Assembly: GCA_965203985.1 (NCBI GenBank) | Contig: CBDBDS010000002.1 | Span: 186,001-250,000, forward strand | DNA from: Bin87 sp965203985 | GTDB lineage: Bacteria; Chloroflexota; Dehalococcoidia; Lucifugimonadales; UBA3495 | DNA length: 64,000 nucleotides | Direction: 5' to 3' | In this document: piece by piece, positions 42,306 through 49,617 of the stretch | Position numbering within the stretch: the first letter of the stretch is position 1 | How the letters are laid out: each line of letters starts with the position of its first letter | The notes under the pieces: generated by a model | Databases searched by the model: none | Seen by the model: only the letters and a program-made list of their open reading frames with translations | What the model was told of the DNA's origin: nothing | Program-made: the position numbers and the translations under genes

Positions 42306-42857
42306 TTACGGTTGGTCCCGGAACAACTGCCAGACCGGAACGGAAAAACCGGGCAGCAGGTCGCCGCCGTCCAGGACGTCGTCCTCGCTCAAGATTTCGG
42401 GCTCCTGGCCGGGTCGATACCTAGTGACGGTGGTGCGCTCCGGGTCGCCGTACCAGACTTCCCGGCTGCCGAAATCCAGCCACATCTTCGCCCTTTCCGC
42501 TACCATTCTCGGCGTGTCGGTGGGAGATTTAATTTCCACCACCAAGTCGGGAGTAAGCGACTGATAGCCGCGAATCGGTTCCGAAATACGTCCCGGCGCA
42601 ATCCAGGCCGCATCCGGCGCGCGCACTGTATCCGGGTCCGACTCCAGCCGGAAACCGGCGTTGTCCCGTACTACCCCAAAGCTCGTACTGCGAGCGAAGG
42701 CTCGCAATTCAAAAGAAAATCTCCCGGTCACGTCACCGTGCAGATCTCCAGGTGGTGGCATCTTTTCGGTCAACTCCCCGCGCACCAGTTCATACTGATA
42801 ATCATCCCTGGGCATCATCAGCAATTCGTCGGCAGTGATCAATTTCGTGGTGGTCAT
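42306..42857 (-). CDS. Uma2-family (DUF820) endonuclease-like protein, copy A
   Basis: 183 aa PD-(D/E)XK-fold protein of the Uma2 family. Recognisable parts: TADELLMMPRDDYQYELVRGELTE, the core TPDLVVEIKSPTDT, and MWLDFGSREVWYGDPERTTVTRYRPGQEPEILSEDDVLDGGDLLPGFSVPVWQLF. GGAGG precedes ATG 42857, so it can be translated on its own. Because the upstream copy has lost one base, its reading frame also runs into this gene without a stop. Such genes multiply in cyanobacteria and Chloroflexota; their function is unsettled. Confidence 0.85.
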   Translation of the reverse strand: MTTTKLITADELLMMPRDDYQYELVRGELTEKMPPPGDLHGDVTGRFSFELRAFARSTSFGVVRDNAGFRLESDPDTVRAPDAAWIAPGRISEPIRGYQSLTPDLVVEIKSPTDTPRMVAERAKMWLDFGSREVWYGDPERTTVTRYRPGQEPEILSEDDVLDGGDLLPGFSVPVWQLFRDQP

Positions 42858-42867
42858 ATCGTGCCTC

Positions 42868-43418
42868 CTACCGCCGCCGCCGGAACAGCCGCCAAACCTC
42901 AATGCTGAACCCCGGCAGCAACTCGCCGCCGTCCACACGTCACCCTCGCCCAAAACCTCCGGCTCCTGGTCGGGGCGGTAGCGGGTGACGGTAGTTTGTT
43001 CCGGGTCGCCAACCCACACGACTTGCGTACCGAAATGCAACCACATGTTCGCCCGTTCATCCATATCAACTATCGTTTCGTCGGGAGATTTGATCTCCAC
43101 TGCCAGTTCGGGGGCCGACTTTGCGTAACCGTCACTGAATTGAGCTGGATGTCCTGGGGCGACCCAGCCAATGTCGGGAGCGCGAACCGTATCCGGATTG
43201 GTTTCGAGATGAAAACCGGCGCGACCCGTCACCAGACCAAAGTCGATACCGTCTGAATAATTGCACAACGTCGCCGCGAACCTTGCGGACGCTTTGCCAT
43301 GCGATTCGACGTGAGGCGGCAGTGGCTCTGTCAACACCCCGCGCACCAATTCATAACGGTAATCGTCCCTGGGCATCGCCAGCAACTCTTCGGCCGTGAT
43401 CAATTTTGTCGTGGCCAT
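42868..43418 (-). pseudogene. Uma2-family copy B, frameshifted near its 3' end
   Basis: The ATG at 43418 has GAGGAAC upstream and the first about 160 codons match copies A and C (TAEELLAMPRDDYRYELVRGVLTEP; APELAVEIKSPDET; MWLHFGTQVVWVGDP). At 42933-42940 one base is missing: copy C has CCAAAACG where this copy has CCACACG (plus strand). Restoring it gives DGGELLPGF...VWRLFRRRR and the stop at 42870-42868. As it stands the frame reads on through copy A to 42306, predicting a 370-aa double-domain protein. It may therefore be a gene fusion rather than dead. Confidence 0.8.
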
Positions 43419-43429
43419 GCTGTTCCTCA

Positions 43430-43981
43430 CTACCGCCGCCGCCGGAAAAGCCGCCATACCGGCACGCTGAACCCCGGCAGCAACTCGCCGCCGTCCAAAA
43501 CGTCATCCTCGCCCAGCACTTCCGGCGGCTGACCGGGCCGGTAGCGGGTGATGCTGATGGGGTCCGGGTTTGCTACCCACACTTCCCGGCTGCCGAAACT
43601 CAGCCACATCGCCGCTTTCTCTGCCAGGTTCTGCCCTGGAGACACCACCTCAACCACCAGGTCGGGCGCCAGGTTAGGGAAGCCTTGCGTCCCTTCCGGT
43701 ATGCGTCCCGCCGCAATCCAGGCCACATCCGGGGCGCGCACGGTATCAGGCGCAAACTCCAGGCGGTATCCCGGCTCACCGGCTCTGGTCTCTCCATAAT
43801 CGTTGTCGTCTGAATAAACAGACAGGGCGGTATCGATTCTGCTCACCGCGATGGCGTGCGGGTCTCCGGTAGACACTTTTTTAATCAGCACTCCTCTGAC
43901 GAGCTCGTACCGCTTCCCCTCTCCCCTTTGGGCCATCGCCAGCAATTCATCAGCCGTCACCAATTTCTGCTGTGTAGTCAT
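43430..43981 (-). CDS. Uma2-family (DUF820) endonuclease-like protein, copy C
   Basis: 183 aa, same family as copies A and B and first in the tandem. It has TADELLAMAQRGEGKRYELVRGVLIKK, the core APDLVVEVVSPGQN, KAAMWLSFGSREVWVANP and an intact DGGELLPGFSVPVWRLFRRRR tail. The upstream ribosome binding site is weak (GGTGAAG). A TGCTACAAT extended -10 lies at 44021-44029, just after the strong terminator at 44035-44066. The 11- and 10-nt gaps between the three copies indicate tandem duplication within one operon. Confidence 0.87.
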   Translation of the reverse strand: MTTQQKLVTADELLAMAQRGEGKRYELVRGVLIKKVSTGDPHAIAVSRIDTALSVYSDDNDYGETRAGEPGYRLEFAPDTVRAPDVAWIAAGRIPEGTQGFPNLAPDLVVEVVSPGQNLAEKAAMWLSFGSREVWVANPDPISITRYRPGQPPEVLGEDDVLDGGELLPGFSVPVWRLFRRRR

Positions 43982-44020
43982 ACTTCACCGGCCTGCTGCG
44001 CCGCGTAAGTTGGCGCCGGC

Positions 44021-44029
44021 ATTGTAGCA
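44021..44029 (-). promoter_or_regulatory. Extended -10 (TGCTACAAT) of the Uma2 operon
   Basis: TACAAT on the minus strand (44026-44021) preceded by TGC. The start near 44014 gives a 33-nt leader. It directly follows the preceding gene's terminator. Confidence 0.45.
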
Positions 44030-44034
44030 TCAAA

Positions 44035-44066
44035 GGCCCCTCCGTCCCGGTCGGGACGGAGGGGCC
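44035..44066 (-). terminator. Strong intrinsic terminator of the BNR gene
   Basis: A perfect 14-bp stem, GGCCCCTCCGTCCC (44035-44048) with 44053-44066, over a 4-nt loop. On the minus strand it is followed by TTTGAT. It lies 25 nt beyond the BNR stop codon. Confidence 0.8.
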
Positions 44067-44091
44067 GCGTTGGCCGACAATTGGCTCTTGA

Positions 44092-45078
44092 CTACTCGTT
44101 AGGCGTCAGCGCCAGCGAACGGATCTCGCCGAATTCCTTCTGCAGCTTCTCCCACGTGTCGCCGCCGTCGGTGCTCACGTACACGTAGCCGTAGATGCTG
44201 GCAGCCACCATCACGTCGTCGACGTGGGGGCTGGCGGCGAACCAGTACACCACCGAGTTCGGAGTGGCCGACAACTGCGGGGCGTCCCAGGATGCGCCGG
44301 CGTCGCGGGTGCGGCGGATGGTTCCGGTGATCCCCGGGATGGAGTCGCCGTTGCCGACGAACATGGTGCTGGGGTTGTCGGGCTTGATTACCATGCCCCG
44401 GCAGTAGGAACGCACGTCCTCGGCGTGGAAGCGCGGGAACTCGTGCAGCTCCCAGCTCTCCCCCTCGTCGTTGCTGGTGGAGATGCCAAAGGGCGTGGTG
44501 CAATAAATCGCCGAGTCGGGGCCGGGCTTCAGCGCCATGCCGTGAATGTCCCCGTGGAACGGGTCAGGACCCAGGTCCGGCAGGCGCGTCCAGTTGTCGC
44601 CGCCGTCCAGGCTGCGATACACGCCGTCCACCTCGATGCCGGCCCACACCGTGCGGGTGTCCCGGGGGTCGACGATGATGTTAGTGGTGCGGGGGATGCC
44701 GATGGGGCAGGGCATGCGGACGCCCAGGTCCAGGGACTCCCAGGTCTGCCCGCCGTCCCGCGAACGGAAAGCGTTGGGCCGGGTGCCCACGAACACCGTG
44801 TCGGAGTCGTCCGGGTCAACGCCCACGGACCAGATCTGCAGGTCGTCCATCGGGGACTCGATATAGCTCCAGGTGAAGCCGTTGTCGTCGGATCGGAACA
44901 ACCCGCCGTCGGTGCCGGCGTAGATCCGGCTCCGATTGCTGGGGTCCGTGGCCAGCGCGCGGACGTTGCATTCGGTGGGCAGGGGGTCGCGGATGCGGTT
45001 CCAGGTCTCGCCGCCGTTGGGACTTACGGATAGACCGCCGCCCACGGTGCCGACGCTGATGGTGTAATTTCCGGCCAT
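44092..45078 (-). CDS. Seven-bladed BNR/Asp-box beta-propeller protein
   Basis: 328 aa. Seven Asp-box repeats are readable in order: SPNGGETW, SDDNGFTW, SRDGGQTW, SLDGGDNW, SNDEGESW, TRDAGASW and STDGGDTW, each closing one blade of a sialidase/VPS10-like propeller. There is no signal peptide or sialidase catalytic residue set, so it is probably a cytosolic binding or glycan-like domain protein. ATG 45078 follows GAGGAGG. Upstream reading frame from 45174 has no such site. Confidence 0.85.
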   Translation of the reverse strand: MAGNYTISVGTVGGGLSVSPNGGETWNRIRDPLPTECNVRALATDPSNRSRIYAGTDGGLFRSDDNGFTWSYIESPMDDLQIWSVGVDPDDSDTVFVGTRPNAFRSRDGGQTWESLDLGVRMPCPIGIPRTTNIIVDPRDTRTVWAGIEVDGVYRSLDGGDNWTRLPDLGPDPFHGDIHGMALKPGPDSAIYCTTPFGISTSNDEGESWELHEFPRFHAEDVRSYCRGMVIKPDNPSTMFVGNGDSIPGITGTIRRTRDAGASWDAPQLSATPNSVVYWFAASPHVDDVMVAASIYGYVYVSTDGGDTWEKLQKEFGEIRSLALTPNE

Positions 45079-45391
45079 GATTACCTCCTCAACTGCGCAA
45101 AATGCGTAACGCGGGATGCCAGACAAGCGGCAATGCGCCGCCGGCCGAATGATAGCACAACCGGCGCGTATCACCGCGCCGGCAATCCCGTTTCAGTCGG
45201 GATATCCACCTCACGCCTACCCATCTGGTCATCGCGAGGAGCGAAGCGACGTGGCGATCTCGCACCCGAAGCAGCGTTCCTTGCCCCAACGAGATTGCCG
45301 CGCTGCGCTCGCAATGACAGTTCAGGCGTAGTGTCCGCGCGTGAAGGTTGCGCCCCTTACTGGGAGCAACACATCACAGACCCGCCTGACT
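45079..45391. other. 313-bp intergenic region
   Basis: Between BNR (start 45078) and htpX (end 45392), both minus strand. It holds an extended -10, TGCTATCAT at 45149-45157 on the minus strand (leader 64 nt to BNR), and the palindromic repeat at 45229-45317. No gene seen. Confidence 0.6.
45229..45317. repeat. Palindromic dispersed repeat (TCATYGCGAG...GCAATCTC type)
   Basis: The left arm 45229-45261 begins TCATCGCGAGG and ends GTGGCGATCTC. The right arm 45291-45317 is GAGATTGCC...GCTCGCAATGA, whose reverse complement also begins TCATTGCGAG and ends GGCAATCTC. The pair forms an imperfect 89-bp palindrome. This end pattern is known to me from widespread intergenic repeats in other bacteria; copy number here is not determined. 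Confidence 0.7.
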
Positions 45392-46315
45392 TCAGAAATT
45401 AGGCCGGTCGCTGCCTTCCGGCAGGTCGTAGTCGGGACGATCAATCGAACCGAAGTTGGGCCGCACGTTCATCTCCCGCAGCCGGCGGACCCGCTCCTCG
45501 ATGGGCGGATGCGTCGAGAACAGCCGCGACATGGAGCGGCCGCTCAACGGGTTCACGATGAACAGGTGCGAGGCGGCCTCGTTGACCTTCATCGGCCGGA
45601 TTTCGCTGCCCATTTCGAGCTTTTCCAGGGCCCGGGCCAACGCCTCGGGGTTGCCGCAAGTGTGGGCGCCCGTCTGGTCGGCCTGAAACTCGCGGGCCCG
45701 GGAGATGGCCATCCGGATGATGGTCGCGGCGATGGGCATGATGATGGCGATGATCAGCAACGTGATTATGTTGCCTCCGCCGCCTTCGTCGTCGTCGCTG
45801 TGTCCGCCGAAACTGCCGAAGATCGCAGCGAACTGGGCCATGAACGCCAGCATCGTAATCGCGCCGGCGATGGTGGCGACGATGGTCATTATCAGCGTGT
45901 CCCGGTTGCCCACGTGCGCCATCTCGTGGGCCATGACGCCGGCCAGTTCCTCCCGCGTCAGGATGTGGCGGATGCCGGTGGTCACCGCTACGGCGGCGTT
46001 CTGCGGATTGCGGCCGGTGGCGAAGGCGTTGGGCGAAGGGTCGTCGATCTCGTACACCTTGGGCATCGGCATGTTCGCCAGCCGCGCCTGCTCGGCCACC
46101 AGTTGGTACAGTTGCGGATCGTCGTCAGCGGTAATTGGGCGGGCGTGCGCCATGCTGAGCGCGATCTTGTCGCTGAACCAATAGGCGCCAAAGTTCATCG
46201 CCAGCGCGAAGACCAGGGCGATAATCAGGCCAGCCTGCCCGCCCACGGCGCCGCCAATCAGCAGCAGCAGCCCGGTGAGCACCATCAGGAGGAAGAACGT
46301 CTTGATATGGTTCAT
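45392..46315 (-). CDS. htpX: HtpX-type membrane zinc metalloprotease (M48)
   Basis: 307 aa inner-membrane protease for quality control of membrane proteins. Two N-terminal helices (residues 5-50), the zinc motif AGVMAHEMAHVGNRD (HExxH), two central helices (about 140-200, with a Gly/Asp-rich loop SFGGHSDDDEGGGGN between them), and the third ligand Glu in SRAREFQADQTGA. The conserved LFSTHPPIEERVRRLREM end is present. GGAGAGAAGG precedes the ATG. Confidence 0.94.
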   Translation of the reverse strand: MNHIKTFFLLMVLTGLLLLIGGAVGGQAGLIIALVFALAMNFGAYWFSDKIALSMAHARPITADDDPQLYQLVAEQARLANMPMPKVYEIDDPSPNAFATGRNPQNAAVAVTTGIRHILTREELAGVMAHEMAHVGNRDTLIMTIVATIAGAITMLAFMAQFAAIFGSFGGHSDDDEGGGGNIITLLIIAIIMPIAATIIRMAISRAREFQADQTGAHTCGNPEALARALEKLEMGSEIRPMKVNEAASHLFIVNPLSGRSMSRLFSTHPPIEERVRRLREMNVRPNFGSIDRPDYDLPEGSDRPNF

Positions 46316-46418
46316 TGCCTTCTCTCCGGCAAACGGACGTGATCGGTGAATTACATTTTCATTCTACCATTGGGCATGTGCGGTGGCAGGTTCATAGGAT
46401 GCAATCACCCACAGTCGT

Positions 46419-46424
46419 TATAAT
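46419..46424 (+). promoter_or_regulatory. -10 box of the higBA operon
   Basis: TATAAT gives a start near 46431 and a short 16-nt leader to the toxin ATG at 46447. No -35 is seen. Confidence 0.45.
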
Positions 46425-46446
46425 GGTTTTTGGACTCGAGACCGCC

Positions 46447-46740
46447 ATGCGGATTATCACCAAAAGAACATTGCGCGAGTTTTGGGAACGGCACCCTGAC
46501 GCCAGGAAGCCGTTGCTTGACTGGTACAAAGTGGTGGAACGTGCGGATTGGAATGCCCCGTACCAGGTGAAATCAACGTTCTCCAGCGCAAGCATCCTTC
46601 GGGGCGACCGAGTGGTGTTCAACATCAAGGGCAATACCTACAGGTTGGTGGTTCACATTCCGTACCATAGACGTAGAGTCTATATCCGTTTCGTCGGTAC
46701 GCACGCCGAGTACGACACTATCAATGTTGAGGAGGTGTAA
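46447..46740 (+). CDS. higB: HigB-type mRNA interferase toxin
   Basis: 97 aa RelE-superfamily toxin of the HigB type that would cut ribosome-bound mRNA. The whole protein matches the family: MRIITKRTLREFWERHPDARKPLLDWYKVV, SILRGDRVVFNIKGNTYRLVVHIPY, and the C-terminal RVYIRFVGTHAEYDTI with Arg/His residues of the active face. ATG 46447 is chosen by homology; a longer reading frame upstream is not supported. The antitoxin starts 2 nt after its stop: the toxin-first order typical of higBA. Confidence 0.92.
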   Translation: MRIITKRTLREFWERHPDARKPLLDWYKVVERADWNAPYQVKSTFSSASILRGDRVVFNIKGNTYRLVVHIPYHRRRVYIRFVGTHAEYDTINVEEV

Positions 46741-46742
46741 CG

Positions 46743-47132
46743 ATGCCCGAAATTACCCAGGTGCTGACCGAGGCCGATTATGATATTGCTCTGGCGCGAA
46801 TTTCCGAGTTGCTGGGAGCCGAGCCTTACAGCCCGGAAGACGAGGAACTCGACCGCCTGTCCACGCTGGTAGAGATCTACGAAGCGGAGCACTACCCGAT
46901 GGAAGACCCTGACCCTGACTCGTTCCTTGAGTTCCTGCTGGACCAACAGATTGTGTCGCGGGAACAGCTGCTTCCGCTCGCCGGCGGGAGCGATAACTTG
47001 GACGCGATGCTGGCCGGCCAAACGGCGATCACTGCGGAAGTCGCACTGGTTCTACAGGAACACTCGGGTTTGCCGATTGAATACCTGATGGCACCTCCCC
47101 GGCCGTCGAAAGTTGCCGCCGCATCAGATTGA
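46743..47132 (+). CDS. higA: HigA-type antitoxin
   Basis: 129 aa. An acidic N-terminal half (TEADYDIALARISELLGAEPYSPEDEELDRLSTLVEIYEAEHYPMEDPDPDS) neutralises the toxin in this group. The C-terminal part (FLLDQQIVSREQLLPLAGGSDNLDAMLAGQTAITAEVALVLQEHSGLPIEYLM) is a degenerate XRE-type helix-turn-helix that would bind the operon promoter. GGAGG before the ATG lies in the toxin end. A terminator follows at 47152. Confidence 0.88.
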   Translation: MPEITQVLTEADYDIALARISELLGAEPYSPEDEELDRLSTLVEIYEAEHYPMEDPDPDSFLEFLLDQQIVSREQLLPLAGGSDNLDAMLAGQTAITAEVALVLQEHSGLPIEYLMAPPRPSKVAAASD

Positions 47133-47151
47133 TATGCCCTGCCTACCGCCG

Positions 47152-47196
47152 AACGGCTGCCATCCTTAAAGACGGGGTGGCAGCCGTTTCTATATT
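47152..47196 (+). terminator. Intrinsic terminator of higBA
   Basis: AACGGCTGCCA (47152-47162) pairs perfectly with TGGCAGCCGTT (47178-47188), 11 bp, followed by TTCTATATT. Confidence 0.8.
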
Positions 47197-47314
47197 CGTC
47201 GGCGTAAATCGCTTTCGAGGTGCCGCGTAGTCCCAGCAGGTGACACCGGCAGCTTGCGCAGCGGATTGCGTTAGCTCAATAATGCCGGTGTCATGCCAGA
47301 TTGAGGGATGTCGT

Positions 47315-48199
47315 ATGCAGAGCATCAAATCGCCGTGGGCAGAAACGTTTGACGAATTTGCCGGTTCCGTCCGGGAAACCGCGATTATCGCTGCTCCGTT
47401 CATCCGCAGGAGGCCATTGGAGCGCCTGGTGCGCAAACTGCGTTCGCGCCGGTCCGTGAAAATTGACCTGTTGACCAGCCTGGCCAGCCACAGTCTCGGG
47501 GAGGGACTGGTTGACTGCGGAGCATTGCTGTGGTTTTGCGAGCAGGTTCCTGGAACGTCGATCCGCCACCTGTTACACCTGCACGCGAAGGCTTATGTTG
47601 CCGATGGGCATACGGCGATTGTGACTTCGGCGAACTTGACCGACGGCGGGTTGACAAGAAATTTCGAGCTGGGCGTGAAGATTACCAATGCGCCCGCTGT
47701 CGAGGAAATAGCGCGCGACCTTACCGAATACGGTGCCATGGGAGTCGCGGTTCCCAGTGATCAATTGGCCGAATTTGACGCATTGGCGCAAACAGCAAAA
47801 AGTTTAAAGGCGCGCGCCGACCACGAAGACCGACCTAGTGCAGTCTTCCAATACGACGATGCCTTGAATGAGATCAACGAGAAATTGATCAGCTTGCGGA
47901 TAGCGGAGCCAGGGTTCGTATCCGACCCCAACGGCTCCATCACCGGTCAATTTGCGGATGCGGTTCGCTATGTGTTGCGGACCTACGGGCCGCTCTCAAC
48001 CAGTCAAATGAGTCCGCTGGTGCGCAATCTCAAGCCGGAATTGTGTGACGACGAAGTGGACCGGGTGATCAAGGACCGTGCGTTCGGCAAGAGGTGGAAA
48101 CACGACGTACGCAACGCGCAGCAACAATTGAAGCGACAGGGGCTTATAGTCCTCGAAAACCGCAAGTGGCGATTGGTAGAACAGGAGAAGCGAGCATGA
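47315..48199 (+). CDS. Phospholipase-D-fold nuclease-like protein with C-terminal winged helix
   Basis: 294 aa. One complete HKD motif, HAKAYVAD followed by TSANLTDGGL (about residues 92-115), marks the PLD superfamily; single-HKD members act as dimers and many are nucleases. The C-terminal about 75 residues (YVLRTYGPLSTSQMSPLVR...WKHDVRNAQQQLKRQGLIVLENRKWRLVE) look like an Mrr_N-type winged helix. ATG 47315 follows GAGGG. The next gene overlaps by ATGA. A restriction-like or defence role is inferred from domain and context. Confidence 0.78.
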   Translation: MQSIKSPWAETFDEFAGSVRETAIIAAPFIRRRPLERLVRKLRSRRSVKIDLLTSLASHSLGEGLVDCGALLWFCEQVPGTSIRHLLHLHAKAYVADGHTAIVTSANLTDGGLTRNFELGVKITNAPAVEEIARDLTEYGAMGVAVPSDQLAEFDALAQTAKSLKARADHEDRPSAVFQYDDALNEINEKLISLRIAEPGFVSDPNGSITGQFADAVRYVLRTYGPLSTSQMSPLVRNLKPELCDDEVDRVIKDRAFGKRWKHDVRNAQQQLKRQGLIVLENRKWRLVEQEKRA

Positions 48200-48495
48200 C
48201 GCAGCGAGATGTCACGTGGGCTTTGGTCGATATCATCACGTATCACTACTTTTGGCCCAACCAAGAAAGCCAAGATGCTGTGTACGGGTTCACCCACAGC
48301 TACGAAGTCAATGCAATTTGCGCCGATGCAATTCCTTTCTCGGTAACGCCGGTTGACAAGGAAAGTTTGGAAGAGGTCTTAGAGGAATACGTCGACAGGA
48401 AAGGGATCAATACAGAGGACGTGTCCAAAATCCGTACCTGGCTGGCTGGTTTGCCTGACACAATTGCTATCATTGAGCGCGACCGTCGTGTCTAA
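48196..48495 (+). CDS. Unknown small protein coupled to the PLD nuclease gene
   Basis: 99 aa, acidic, no recognised family (TWALVDIITYHYFWPNQESQDAVYGFTHSYEVNAICADAI). Its ATG overlaps the preceding TGA (ATGA) and AGGAGAAG lies upstream inside the nuclease gene. The tight coupling suggests a partner or immunity function, which is inference only. 186 nt separate it from the next gene. Confidence 0.65.
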   Translation: MTQRDVTWALVDIITYHYFWPNQESQDAVYGFTHSYEVNAICADAIPFSVTPVDKESLEEVLEEYVDRKGINTEDVSKIRTWLAGLPDTIAIIERDRRV

Positions 48496-48654
48496 ACCAC
48501 GTAAACTAGCGGATTTGTACAGCGTGAAATGATTTCAGCGTCCTCTCCAAGCCGGGGAAATTTGCGTACATACCGACAACCTCCATGGTGGCCCACGAGT
48601 TCCAATGACAACGAACAAGCCCCGACACCCCGGTCGGTCGTTTTAAGGTCAGTG

Positions 48655-48663
48655 TGCTATCTT
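48655..48663 (+). promoter_or_regulatory. Extended -10 (TGCTATCTT) upstream of the HEPN pair
   Basis: TGC precedes TATCTT (48658-48663). The start near 48670 gives a 12-nt leader containing GGGAGG before ATG 48682. Confidence 0.45.
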
Positions 48664-48681
48664 TAGGCGGGAGGCAAGGTT

Positions 48682-49209
48682 ATGCTGGCCAGTCTGACAC
48701 AGGACAACTGGATTGCGCTCCATGAAGCGGTGGCGTCCGCTTTGCCTGAGGGGCGCTATTTCGACGTGTCCATCGAGGACGGGCGCATCGTGCTGACGCC
48801 GGTGCCCCTGTCCAACGGGGAGGTCGCGCATGAGCGGCTGGTGGAATTGGTCCAAACGGCCCGGAACTGGCTGGCGACGGCGGACCGCGAGTTTGACGCG
48901 GAACGCGACCTGGCCGCCGCTCGCTGTTTGTGGGAAGCGGTGCGGGCCGCCGTCACCGCCGCGAGCATAAAGCGGGGAACGCCGGTCGAAACCGACGCTG
49001 ACATGTTCGAATTAGTGGTCGCCCTGGACAAAGAGTTCGGCTCAAATTACACCCTGCTGACCGAGTTCGGCGTGGCCCGCCTGTTTAAGCGCAATGCCGA
49101 GGAGATCGACAACTATAGCGACGGCCGATGGGACGGCCTCGAGTTTGACACCGGCCGCCCGGCCGTAAAGCGCCTGATCGAACGCCTCACCGCGATGGCC
49201 TCTACTTAA
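48682..49209 (+). CDS. AbrB-like/HEPN (PaREP1-like) two-part protein
   Basis: 175 aa. The N-terminus (ALPEGRYFDVSIEDGRIVLTPV) resembles a swapped-hairpin AbrB strand pair of antitoxins. The rest (RDLAAARCLWEAVRAAVTAASIKRGTPVETDADMFELVVALDKEFG...) follows the helical pattern of PaREP1/HEPN-type proteins (LW-x3-AA-x-AA-x4-RG). No RxxxxH motif is visible, so it may be the non-catalytic partner of the next gene. GGGAGG precedes the ATG. The next gene starts 18 nt after its stop. Confidence 0.6.
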   Translation: MLASLTQDNWIALHEAVASALPEGRYFDVSIEDGRIVLTPVPLSNGEVAHERLVELVQTARNWLATADREFDAERDLAAARCLWEAVRAAVTAASIKRGTPVETDADMFELVVALDKEFGSNYTLLTEFGVARLFKRNAEEIDNYSDGRWDGLEFDTGRPAVKRLIERLTAMAST

Positions 49210-49227
49210 GCAGGCCACAGATGTGTC

Positions 49228-49617
49228 ATGGATGCCGCCGCGCATGTGGCCCTCGCGCAGGCTTATCTCACTGCTTCGGTGCAATTGGAAGCCGATGGCA
49301 TCCACCAGTTAGCAGCCGAGGCCGTTTGGGGCGCCGCGAATCTCGCCATTGAAGCCTGTCGGCACGCCCGTGGCTTGCGCCACGGTAGTTCTGATGAAAA
49401 ACGTCGCTTCGTTCAAGCAATGGACACCAACAACATTGGCGGATCATCGCACTGGGACTCGGGTCTAAAAACAGTGCGGGACGAACTACATCATCACTTT
49501 TACGCCAACCATCTGTCGGACAGCGAGGCCATGAACTCTCTCGCAGTGGGCCGAATCTTCGTAGAGCGCTTGCTCCAAATATCCGAAACACCCAGCAACC
49601 GGGCGGACCCGATATGA
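49228..49617 (+). CDS. HEPN/PaREP1-like protein with RxxxxH motif
   Basis: 129 aa helical protein. AYLTASVQLEADGIHQLAAEAVWGAANLAIEACRHARGL matches the first HEPN helices; RDELHHHFYANHL supplies R-x4-H, the RNase-type motif of active HEPN proteins. It is similar in order and motifs to the gene at 55944 (AVWGA/LVWGA; LHHHFY/LHNHFY). Its TGA overlaps the ATG of the mutase gene (ATGA), so a toxin-like gene is coupled to a metabolic gene. The assignment is by pattern. Confidence 0.6.
   Translation: MDAAAHVALAQAYLTASVQLEADGIHQLAAEAVWGAANLAIEACRHARGLRHGSSDEKRRFVQAMDTNNIGGSSHWDSGLKTVRDELHHHFYANHLSDSEAMNSLAVGRIFVERLLQISETPSNRADPI

Noticed and set aside
45229..45317. CRISPR-like repetition in the intergenic palindrome
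   Set aside because: Only one inverted unit, no regular direct repeats or spacers, and no cas genes in the window.
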